64,000 nt of DNA from an uncultured bacterium (GTDB lineage: Bacteria; Verrucomicrobiota; Lentisphaeria; Victivallales; UBA1829): assembly GCA_902780135.1 (NCBI GenBank), contig CACZEK010000001.1, positions 128,663-192,662 of the forward strand, in the 5' to 3' direction. The position numbers were made by a program, and so were the translations under genes. The notes below the pieces were generated by a model. The model searched no databases, was not told the origin of the DNA, and saw only the letters and a list, made by a program, of their open reading frames with translations. Within the stretch, counting starts at the first letter, position 1; every line of letters begins with the position of its first letter. Below, one piece after another: positions 16,172 through 24,003 of the stretch.

Positions 16172-18115
16172 TCACGACCATTGGCGCCAGTATTTTGCAA
16201 TCAGACGGTGCACGGTTTTCAGCTCGAAAACGGTCAGCGAACCTTCCGTCAGATACTTTTCCGCAAGTCCGGTGAGGATCGGTGCGTCGGCCTTGTTGAA
16301 GCCGATGCCGTTTTGCCGTTTCGCCGTCATCTCCGCTCTTTCGTCACCGGTCTGATTGCGATACACGATGAGCAGATGTTCGATGTCGGGATCCTTCGCG
16401 TTCCGTCCATTCACGAACGCGGGCTCGGATTCGTCGTCTTCCGGCTCGGATTCGTCGTCTTCGTCCTCCCGGTCCTCCGGTCCCCCGTCAAGCGAGTCAT
16501 CTTCATATTCCACCGGCGCACAGTCCGGCTCCGTCCGGTCGTCGTCCGAGGGCTCCTCCGGTCCGAAATCCAATTCCGGCAGATCGGGCTCCTGTTCAGG
16601 CCGGAGACGTTCCCGCGGGCGTTCCCGGTTCAAAACAGACGGCAGCGGGGGCATGGCGCCGTCCGCGCCCCGCAGCCGGGCGAGGAATGCCATGACAGCC
16701 GCCTCATGCTCCTTCGGGATCGTCAGCGTGACTTCTCCGCGTTCGGGACGGGGCGCTTCGAGGGTCCTGTAGAATTCAACGACTTCCGGGTCGATGATCA
16801 CATCTTCGGCGTAAACGCGCCGGTCGATCCGCAGGTTCCGGATGCTGCGGCAGCGGGAAAGCGCGGTATAGAGCTGTCCATGCGAGAAACACCCGTTTCC
16901 GAGCTTCAGCGCGACGCTTTCCAGGCTCAGGCCCTGCGATTTGTGGATCGTGATCGCGTAGGCGAGTTTGAGCGGCATCTGGACGTATGTCCCGACCTCG
17001 CGTTGCCGGATCACCTCTTTTCCGCTGACCTCATCGGTCTCCAGGACATATTCGCAGTTGTCCCATTGGGAACACTGGATGGACACGGTCCTGCCGCGGT
17101 CGAGGCGCACGCGCACTTCCGCATCCGCACCTTCCTCCACCGCCTCGACGATCCCGGTCTCGCCGTTCACATACTCGAATTCGCCGTCGGGCGTCCGCTT
17201 GTTGTTGAGCGTCATCACCCTGGCGCCGATCTTCAGCGTAAGGAGCGCGGGCGTGGGATAGTCGCGTTCCGGGAATTTCCCGCGCACCACGGCATGGAAC
17301 ATGTATTCCCTTCCCTCAAGCCGGTTTTTCCGGATCATGTTCATGGTCTGCGCCTCGCGGTTGGTCGTGCACAGGTACACCGGCTCCACATCGAGCGGCG
17401 GACGGTTGACGCAGAGCCTGGTCAGCGTTTCCAGCACGTCCAGCGGTTCGTCCGTGCCGTCCGGCAGCAGGTCGCGCTTTTCCAGTTCGCCGTGGCGCAG
17501 ATGGTTCAGGATCGACAGGAAGAGCGCATCGTTCTGCTGGCGGTGAATGGTTTTCAGAAACACGCAGCGGAAGTCCGCCTGCCGCCACAGATCGGTCTGG
17601 AATGCGTAATATCCGCCCAGTTCCTGACGCAAATAGGCGTCCTCCGTTTCCGACTTCACCACAGGCGGAAGCTGAAAGAAATCGCCGACCAGGATGATCT
17701 GCTTTCCGCCGAACGGCCTGTTCCGGCTGCCTCCGCGCGCCAGCGACCGCAGCCGGAAATCAATGGCGGCGAAGATGTCGCTCCGCACCATCGAGACCTC
17801 GTCGATCACGATGGCCTTGACTTTGCGGATCAGAGCCCGGCGGGATTTGCTGCCGATCTCCTCGATCGAATCCGGCGTGAGCAGGCCCGGCTTCAGCTGG
17901 AAAAAGCTGTGCAGGGTCGCACCGTTGATGTTGATCGCCGCGATCCCGGTCGGAGCGAGAAACACGCATTCGCGGGGACATTCCTCGCGGAATCTGCGGA
18001 GGATGGTCGACTTGCCCGTTCCCGCCTCGCCGGTCAGGAAGACGTTTTTGCCGGAGAGCATCAGCTGCAGCGCCCGGTCCTGTTCGGGCGTGAGTTTCAC
18101 CTGGGCTTCATTCAT
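16172..18115 (-). CDS. PIF1-like superfamily 1 DNA helicase
   Basis: 647 residues from the ATG at 18115, which has GGAG upstream and overlaps the Sel1 gene stop by 8 nt. Walker A GEAGTGKST (29-37), Walker B IVIDEVSM, motif III GDFFQLPPV and the C-terminal TIHKSQGLSLESV...LYTALSRCRS are the diagnostic SF1B PIF1/RecD2 motifs. After the helicase core comes a strongly acidic linker (D/E-rich, about residues 540-590) and a small C-terminal domain. PIF1 enzymes unwind 5'-3', resolving G-quadruplexes, R-loops or stalled forks. Last gene of the AAA-Sel1-PIF1 operon. Confidence 0.88.
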   Translation of the reverse strand: MNEAQVKLTPEQDRALQLMLSGKNVFLTGEAGTGKSTILRRFREECPRECVFLAPTGIAAININGATLHSFFQLKPGLLTPDSIEEIGSKSRRALIRKVKAIVIDEVSMVRSDIFAAIDFRLRSLARGGSRNRPFGGKQIILVGDFFQLPPVVKSETEDAYLRQELGGYYAFQTDLWRQADFRCVFLKTIHRQQNDALFLSILNHLRHGELEKRDLLPDGTDEPLDVLETLTRLCVNRPPLDVEPVYLCTTNREAQTMNMIRKNRLEGREYMFHAVVRGKFPERDYPTPALLTLKIGARVMTLNNKRTPDGEFEYVNGETGIVEAVEEGADAEVRVRLDRGRTVSIQCSQWDNCEYVLETDEVSGKEVIRQREVGTYVQMPLKLAYAITIHKSQGLSLESVALKLGNGCFSHGQLYTALSRCRSIRNLRIDRRVYAEDVIIDPEVVEFYRTLEAPRPERGEVTLTIPKEHEAAVMAFLARLRGADGAMPPLPSVLNRERPRERLRPEQEPDLPELDFGPEEPSDDDRTEPDCAPVEYEDDSLDGGPEDREDEDDESEPEDDESEPAFVNGRNAKDPDIEHLLIVYRNQTGDERAEMTAKRQNGIGFNKADAPILTGLAEKYLTEGSLTVFELKTVHRLIAKYWRQWS

Positions 18116-18677
18116 GGGATGCGCCGTCTCCGTTCTGATGGTCTCTGAAATACTCCAGTCTCCGCTTGAGCGTGTCGTCGGCATACCGCGCGATTGCCTC
18201 CCGGACTTCCGGACCGCCGGCCTCGTCGAGGTCGATGACCTTGATGATCGCCCTGACATTGCCGTCGTTCGCCGCCTCGCAGAAACACTTGACGGCTTCG
18301 GAGACATTGCGCGGGACGCCTTTTCCTTCGAAAAGCAGGACCCCTTTTTCAAACAGTTCTATGTCCCTCATGGCGACGGCATGTTTCCTGAGCTCATTCT
18401 GTGCGCTCGCATGCCCCTGGTCCGCGGCACGATGAAACCAGGCGAGCGCCTGGGTCCGGTCTTTTTCCACACCGATACCATAGTAACAGCATCTTCCCAG
18501 CCAGTACTGAGCATCGGCATTGTCCTGCCCGGCTGCCTTGCGGAACCACTTCACCGCCATGGCGGGATCCCGTCTCACGCCGGCTCCGTCATAATAGCAG
18601 CTGCCGAGGAGAAACTGCTTTTCAGCGTCGCCCTGTTCGGCTTTGATGGTCAGTTCACGGATTTCTCGTTTATTCAT
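18108..18677 (-). CDS. Sel1-repeat protein
   Basis: 189 residues from the ATG at 18677. Two canonical Sel1 repeats (AEKQFLLGSCYYDGAGV...AVKWFRKAA and AQYWLGRCCYYGIGV...ALAWFHRAA) are followed by a third, weaker one (FEKGVLLFEGKGV...AVKCFCEAA). Sel1 arrays form solenoids that scaffold protein complexes. No signal peptide, so cytosolic. It starts 107 nt after the tandem AAA gene and overlaps the PIF1 helicase start, so it is translationally coupled with the helicase. Probably an adaptor between the AAA ATPase and helicase or clients (inference). Confidence 0.8.
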   Translation of the reverse strand: MNKREIRELTIKAEQGDAEKQFLLGSCYYDGAGVRRDPAMAVKWFRKAAGQDNADAQYWLGRCCYYGIGVEKDRTQALAWFHRAADQGHASAQNELRKHAVAMRDIELFEKGVLLFEGKGVPRNVSEAVKCFCEAANDGNVRAIIKVIDLDEAGGPEVREAIARYADDTLKRRLEYFRDHQNGDGASHE

Positions 18678-18784
18678 TTGCAGTTTTCCTGTTGTAAAAG
18701 GCGCTTGCCGTTCCGGCGTCCGCACTGTTGTTTGTTTTGAGGCGAAGCGCACCTTCCCGACGCGGGAGAAGCGCCGCCGGGGGG

Positions 18785-20962
18785 TCAGAATCCGATCTTC
18801 GACTTCGGGGCGAACGCGTTCGCCTTCTTTGCCTCGCTCTCGCGGGCGAGAGCATTGATGTAGTCGCGGTTGCTCACCTGGTCTCCGAGGTAGAAGAAAC
18901 TCTGGCGGACGGTGCGGAAATCGCCGGGCGCAAGCATCGGGATCTGCGCCAGCGCGCGGGATTCCTCCGGTGTGAGCGTCGTGCGGAACATCCGCTCGAA
19001 AAAGAGCTTCTTCCCGGCCTCGTCGAGGTAGTCGAACACGAGCTTGAAAGTGAAGCGGCGCAGGATGGCCGGGTCGAGATTTGCCGCCAGGTTCGTGGCT
19101 CCGATCATAATGCCGTTGAAATTCTCCATCTGGTGAAGAAGCTCGTTGACCTGCGTCACCTCCCAGCTGCGCGTGGCGCGTTCCCGCCCCTGCACCATGC
19201 CGTCGATCTCGTCGAGGAAAAGGATCGCCTTCTCCGATTCCACCTCGCTGAATGCACGGGAAATGTTCTGCTCCGTGCCGCCGACGTACATATTGAGCAG
19301 GTCACTGCCCATTTTGACGACGACCCTCGTGTGAAGTTTGCTGCCCAGATACTTGACGAATTCGGTCTTGCCCGTGCCGGGCGCACCGGAGAGAAGCAGG
19401 TTCATGCGGGGGCGGTCGATCCCGCCCGCGGCGCCCTGCTGGAAGTTGCGGATGGCCGCCACCACGCGATCGAGCGGGATGCTGCCTTTAATGTTCAGCC
19501 CCTCTATGGAATAGTCCTTCGCCGGAAGCAGCTTGTCGTCGTCCAGCGGGATGCCGAGCAGTTCGCAGTGCGGCGCCATCAGCCGGGCGACCAGGGATTC
19601 CACCTCGTCCTTCCCGGGGGAGACCTTGGCGAGGTTCTCCAGCGCCAGGGTGATCCCGCCGGCGCTGACGGGATAGAGCCCGGCGAATTTGAGCTTCATG
19701 GAATCGTCGATGAGGTCGCCCATGCCCATTTTCGCGATATTGTTGCCCCAGATCGCGGCGCGCTGCGCCGTATCCAGCGTCTCGAACCGGATGGAATAGT
19801 TGAAACGGCGGCGGCTGGATTCGTCCAGCATCTCGGCGGGCGTGTTGGCGATCCAGATCGTCGGGACCCGGACCGAATCCAGGGTGCTGTTGAGCAGGCC
19901 CTTGTCGCCGAACGGGGCGCCCCCGCTCAGGAAGGGCAGGCTGTCGTTTCCGCGGAGCATCCTGTCCGCCTCGTCGACGACGATGATGCTGGTGGCGGGA
20001 TCGACCTGCTCCGCGCAGATCCGCAGGGCGCCGAAACGGGATTCCGGCATGCCGCGGACGGGACCGAACCCGCCCGAGCACTGAGAGATCAGGTAGCAGT
20101 CGCGCTTCAGTTCCGCGGCAAGCGTCCTGGCGAACGACGTCTTGCCCGTGCCGGGGACGCCGTAGAAAAGGATATGGGTCGGCGTGTCCTGATTGCCGGA
20201 GGAAAGGATTCGCTTCAGGAGCTCACCGTGTTTCACGGTCAGGTTTTTGTAAAACTCCCACGGCAGCACCTCGTCCTGGCAGCGGGTGTAATACATGTTC
20301 GTCAGCGGTTCCCCTGTGGTCCCGTTGAGGAAGTTCAGAATATCCCTGTTGAGGCAGAGCTCCTCGTCGATGCACTTGTAGCGGCATATCTTCCGGTCGT
20401 CTTTCAGCGCGTCGCGGACCATGGCGATGTCGCAATCAAGGCATTTGGCGATGAAATCCATCATGTCGTGTCCGAAAAGGTGCCGGCGGCCCGGCGTGCA
20501 GAGGAAACAGTCGCAGAGGAACGCCAGGACGAGAAGCACGTCCAGCTCCATATCTGTGAGCTTCAGTGTTTTCTGCAGCTCCTGCGTTTTCCGGGCATAC
20601 AGCTCCGAATCGTGTTTTTCGATCGGATGCGCCTTCAGCTCCTTCGCGACGACTTTTCGGAGTATTCTGAGCACATAGGAACGGGCAAACCTCGTGTCCC
20701 AGACCTTCCGGATGATTTCCTGGGACTCATCGGAATAGTCCAGACGCCGTTCGCAGTCGGAGTCTTCTTTCATAAGCTTGAGGTACTCCGCCGGAATCGC
20801 TTTCTGGATTGAGCATATCCATTGAAACTTGGACTGCAGGGACGCCACGAGACGGAAGACATCGCTGTCGACGACCTCGTCGTCGTGGTTGATGACGAAA
20901 TTGAGGAAGAACCCGAGGGCCTTGCTCCGCTTCCAGTTGCACTGCGATGCAGTATAACTCAT
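18785..20962 (-). CDS. Tandem AAA ATPase (two AAA modules)
   Basis: 725 residues; the start at 20962 has GGAG eight nt upstream. An about 240-residue helical N-terminal region precedes AAA module 1 (Walker A GVPGTGKT 268-275, Walker B IIVVDEAD) and module 2 (Walker A GAPGTGKT 526-533, Walker B ILFLDEID near 577, pore-like YVGGTEQ just before). Both modules look catalytically complete. CDC48/FtsH-type folds remodel protein or nucleoprotein complexes. First gene of an operon with Sel1 and PIF1 genes, transcribed from atypical promoter E. Its N-terminal domain is not recognised. Confidence 0.82.
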   Translation of the reverse strand: MSYTASQCNWKRSKALGFFLNFVINHDDEVVDSDVFRLVASLQSKFQWICSIQKAIPAEYLKLMKEDSDCERRLDYSDESQEIIRKVWDTRFARSYVLRILRKVVAKELKAHPIEKHDSELYARKTQELQKTLKLTDMELDVLLVLAFLCDCFLCTPGRRHLFGHDMMDFIAKCLDCDIAMVRDALKDDRKICRYKCIDEELCLNRDILNFLNGTTGEPLTNMYYTRCQDEVLPWEFYKNLTVKHGELLKRILSSGNQDTPTHILFYGVPGTGKTSFARTLAAELKRDCYLISQCSGGFGPVRGMPESRFGALRICAEQVDPATSIIVVDEADRMLRGNDSLPFLSGGAPFGDKGLLNSTLDSVRVPTIWIANTPAEMLDESSRRRFNYSIRFETLDTAQRAAIWGNNIAKMGMGDLIDDSMKLKFAGLYPVSAGGITLALENLAKVSPGKDEVESLVARLMAPHCELLGIPLDDDKLLPAKDYSIEGLNIKGSIPLDRVVAAIRNFQQGAAGGIDRPRMNLLLSGAPGTGKTEFVKYLGSKLHTRVVVKMGSDLLNMYVGGTEQNISRAFSEVESEKAILFLDEIDGMVQGRERATRSWEVTQVNELLHQMENFNGIMIGATNLAANLDPAILRRFTFKLVFDYLDEAGKKLFFERMFRTTLTPEESRALAQIPMLAPGDFRTVRQSFFYLGDQVSNRDYINALARESEAKKANAFAPKSKIGF

Positions 20963-21081
20963 ACTACTGACTCCTTCTGAATGAACGGTTTCTTTTTTCC
21001 CGGATCGTCCGGGCCGCGGGATCCTGTGCGCGGCGATCCCGTCGCCGCCGCAAACGGCACAGGCGTTTGCGCTCTGCTGTT

Positions 21082-21115
21082 AATATACGACAGACCATAC
21101 GCCATATTCTGTCAT
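21082..21115 (-). promoter_or_regulatory. Atypical promoter E (ATGACA-N22-TATATT) for the AAA-Sel1-PIF1 operon
   Basis: Minus strand: GTATGACA with ATGACA at 21110-21115, 22 nt, TATATT (21082-21087). A second box TGGCGTATG ends 8 nt before the -10, and the two GTATG words start 17 nt apart. No -35 at the usual spacing. The leader contains a hairpin (21017-21023 with 21035-21041). Confidence 0.62.
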
Positions 21116-21197
21116 ACAGCCGGGTCTGCAGGCAGTCGGCATCGCGCCTGCAGGACCGGTATCTTTTCCGGGACATTTATCCTTTCAAACCAGGCTC

Positions 21198-21222
21198 CCG
21201 TCCGGCGGCACACGCCGGGCGG
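21198..21222. terminator. GC hairpin after the VWA gene (possible terminator without U-run)
   Basis: CCGTCCGGCG (21198-21207) pairs with CGCCGGGCGG (21213-21222) apart from one wobble; 5-nt loop. It lies 15 nt beyond the stop of the VWA gene. No T-run follows on the minus strand, so termination is uncertain. Confidence 0.35.
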
Positions 21223-21236
21223 CTCCTCCTCCTTGT

Positions 21237-22754
21237 TCAATGACCGTACTTGTGCACAGGCGGGTTCATCCAGACCTCGAGTCCCCAGTCTGCCGGTTTC
21301 TGTCCGTTCCCGGTAAGGCACCAGATCACAGGGTAGTCCGGTGCTTTCTTCGGCGCATCGCCGCCTCCGTCGGTCAGGTAGATGAACACCGTCGGCGGTT
21401 CCTGCTTTTCGTCCTCGATCTTTTTCCGCACATACTCGAACGGAGGGATGAAGCTCGTCCCGCCGAACCCCCGGAACATGAATTTTTTTTCCGGCAGCGG
21501 ATCGTCGTTGGTGTATTCCTCGACGGAGTGGATGCTGTAGTCGCACTGGATGATCGTGAGCTTGTATTCGCCGAACGCGTTGACCATGCCGCGGAGTTCC
21601 GCCAGGAAAAACGGAAGATCCCGGACCGTGCTGGCGCTGGTGTCGACGGCAAGGACGATCTCGATCGTCTTTTTCCTGGCTCGGCTCGGCAGATAGAGCT
21701 TCTTCCAGACATGCCGCCGTGACGGCGGCAGCCATTGCCGTTCCCCGCCGAAGACCTGCGTGACGTAGTCCAGCAGGACTCGCTTCCAGTCCACGGTCGC
21801 GTCGAGTCCGTCGTCATCGACCAGCCCTTGCACGTTCCCGGGCAGATTGCCGATCCCCTTGCCGATCCCCATGCCGCCCTTCTGCCGACTCATCTGCTGA
21901 ACGGCCGATTTCAGATTCTTTTTCCAATCATCCTCCAGGCTTTTCGAGAATGACGGACAGTAATCCGGGTCGATCACATCGTCGTGCCTGACCCGGGGCA
22001 GCCCCGGACGCAGACAGTCTCCGGCGTCGTTTCCGTCCCCGTCTCCGTCCATGTCATTTCCGCCGGGTTCATTTCCTCCGCCGCCCGCGCCGTCGCAGTT
22101 GCTCCCGCCGCCGTCTCCGTCCATGTCATTTTCGCCGGTTCCATTTCCATCGCCGTCTCCGCCGCCGTCCTCGTCCTCTTCCTGCGTCTGAGGCGTTTCC
22201 TGTTCATCCTCTTCGTCGTTCTTCCGCCGCACTTCCGGGTCGTCCGGTTTGTCGCCCGGATAGAGGTGCGTGTCGTCCTTCTGGAACTGTTCCATTCCGC
22301 GGCACAGCAATTCGTAGATCTGTTCTGCCGTCTTCCCGATCCAGTCGGGGTCAAACGGGAGCATTTCGATTTTGAAGCCGTCCTGATGCAGCAGGAGATC
22401 CACCTCCACGTCGGCGGCGTAGTTGAACCTGTCCCGGTCGCGATCGCCCCTGCGCTGGAAATGGCGCAGGGCGCAGTGCCAGACCTCGTGTGCGATGACC
22501 CCGAGGCGTTCCTCGGGGGCCAGTCTGCTGTAGAACTCGGCATCGATGTAGAGGCGCGTCCCGTCCGTACTCGCCGTGGTCAGACGCCTGTCGATGACCG
22601 GGGTCAGGTCCAGGTGCATCGCCAGTTTCCCGACGAACGGCTGGAAGTCGATCAGGCGGCAGCGGTCCCGGACCATCTCCTTGCGGACCGCCGCCTTCAG
22701 CGCCTGTTCCTCCTCCGTCGGCTCGCGCAGTTGTCCGATCTCCTTCTCACTCAT
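21237..22754 (-). CDS. DUF2201-type metallopeptidase plus VWA domain protein
   Basis: 505 residues. The N-terminal half carries HEVWHCALRHFQR (His89, Glu90, His93), a HExxH zinc-peptidase signature, with a downstream ADVEVD segment as expected for DUF2201_N. A Gly/Asp/Asn-rich low-complexity linker (about 175-250) leads to a C-terminal VWA-like domain with MIDAS residues (AVDTSAS, GGTSFIPP, YLTDGGG). Such proteins are regularly paired with MoxR ATPases; here the MoxR gene overlaps its start by 8 nt. The pair probably assembles, activates or remodels a target complex. Last gene of the five-gene GTPase operon. Confidence 0.85.
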   Translation of the reverse strand: MSEKEIGQLREPTEEEQALKAAVRKEMVRDRCRLIDFQPFVGKLAMHLDLTPVIDRRLTTASTDGTRLYIDAEFYSRLAPEERLGVIAHEVWHCALRHFQRRGDRDRDRFNYAADVEVDLLLHQDGFKIEMLPFDPDWIGKTAEQIYELLCRGMEQFQKDDTHLYPGDKPDDPEVRRKNDEEDEQETPQTQEEDEDGGGDGDGNGTGENDMDGDGGGSNCDGAGGGGNEPGGNDMDGDGDGNDAGDCLRPGLPRVRHDDVIDPDYCPSFSKSLEDDWKKNLKSAVQQMSRQKGGMGIGKGIGNLPGNVQGLVDDDGLDATVDWKRVLLDYVTQVFGGERQWLPPSRRHVWKKLYLPSRARKKTIEIVLAVDTSASTVRDLPFFLAELRGMVNAFGEYKLTIIQCDYSIHSVEEYTNDDPLPEKKFMFRGFGGTSFIPPFEYVRKKIEDEKQEPPTVFIYLTDGGGDAPKKAPDYPVIWCLTGNGQKPADWGLEVWMNPPVHKYGH

Positions 22755-23988
22755 CGGAGGCGGCCTCGTCCGCGGAGTATTTGAGACTGACCGACTCGAA
22801 CAGCGGGTGCTTCGTGATGACCTCCCAGCGTTTCTGGTCGCCCAGCCTGGATTCCACGTCGTTCATGATCATTGCCGCGAAATCATTGGGGAGGCTTTCG
22901 ACGAACTTCAGGAGATTCCCGGCGACCGTTTGGAACGTCTTTCCGTACTTTTTCGTTTCGAGGTAGTAGGCGACCGAGCCGCAGCACGCATAGAGTTCGT
23001 CCGATTTCTTCGGGACCGGGATCGGCTCACCGCTCTCCAGCGCGGCGGAGATGTCAATGCTCCCGTTCTTGTAGAAAACGGTCTTGTAGAACGCCAGGAA
23101 TTCCACGGCGGCGCCGGGCCCGACCAGTCCGGGGACCGTGTAATTGAGCGAAGCGATCCGGTCGTTCTTCTCGGCGATCCTGACCATGGTGCTGACGCGT
23201 TCCCAGCTGCGCGGGCTGGGCCAGCCGCGCTGCAGGTCCTCGCCCTCCTGGGAGAACAGATGCTGCGGATACGTCTTGATGAAGCGGATCACCGCCGGAT
23301 GGAGGTTGTTCTCTTCGGCCCAGTTCAGGAACCCGGCCGCGTCCGCGCTGACCTCCACGTGGAGGAAACGGTTTGCCAGCGCGCTCGACATGGCGCAGGA
23401 GACGGCGCGGTCCTCCACGCGGTTTCCGGCCGCCATGATGTACCAGCCCGGCGGAACGGAGTAAAGCTCCCCGAGTCTGCGGTCCAGGATGAACTCGTAG
23501 GCCGCCACCTGAAGCGTCTTGTCCGCGGCGGTCAGCTCGTCGAACAAAATGATCCCGCGGGACTCCGGGTCGCGCGGCCATTCCGAGGAGACAAGCCACT
23601 TGACGCGGTCTTCTTCCGGGACAGGAAGTCCGCGCATATCCACCGGCTCGCGCTGGGCGAGACGGACGTCGATGAACCCGATCCCCAGTTCCTTGGTCAG
23701 CTCGCGTACCGCCGTCGACTTGCCCAGCCCCGGCGCGCCCCAGACCATGACCGGCGGGATCAGCATGTCCGCGCCGGAGTATTTCGTCCGAATGCCGGAA
23801 TCCCGGTCCCACAACGCCGTCAGGTTGTCGCGGACGAGGTCTTTGAGCTCGGCGATGGAGATCGTCCGGACCGCCTCTTTCCATTTATTCGCTTTCGCCC
23901 CGCCCTGCCTGGCTTTCGGCTGTGTTTTTTGCTGCATCCATGACGGCATGCCGCCATTTCCAAACGAAGAGGAAGTGTTTCTTGCCAT
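22747..23988 (-). CDS. MoxR-family AAA ATPase
   Basis: 413 residues; start 23988 with AAAGGA upstream. Walker A GAPGLGKST (84-92), Walker B GIILFDEL (Asp150-Glu151), sensor-1 MAAGNR, consistent with AAA_5/MoxR. A Gln/Lys/Gly-rich N-terminal extension (residues 8-35) precedes the core. MoxR ATPases act as chaperones for VWA-domain partners, and the VWA/metallopeptidase gene overlaps its stop by 8 nt. It starts 15 nt beyond the UvrD-like stop, so it is part of the same operon. Confidence 0.87.
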   Translation of the reverse strand: MARNTSSSFGNGGMPSWMQQKTQPKARQGGAKANKWKEAVRTISIAELKDLVRDNLTALWDRDSGIRTKYSGADMLIPPVMVWGAPGLGKSTAVRELTKELGIGFIDVRLAQREPVDMRGLPVPEEDRVKWLVSSEWPRDPESRGIILFDELTAADKTLQVAAYEFILDRRLGELYSVPPGWYIMAAGNRVEDRAVSCAMSSALANRFLHVEVSADAAGFLNWAEENNLHPAVIRFIKTYPQHLFSQEGEDLQRGWPSPRSWERVSTMVRIAEKNDRIASLNYTVPGLVGPGAAVEFLAFYKTVFYKNGSIDISAALESGEPIPVPKKSDELYACCGSVAYYLETKKYGKTFQTVAGNLLKFVESLPNDFAAMIMNDVESRLGDQKRWEVITKHPLFESVSLKYSADEAASDE

Positions 23989-24003
23989 GATTCTTGAGTC
24001 CTT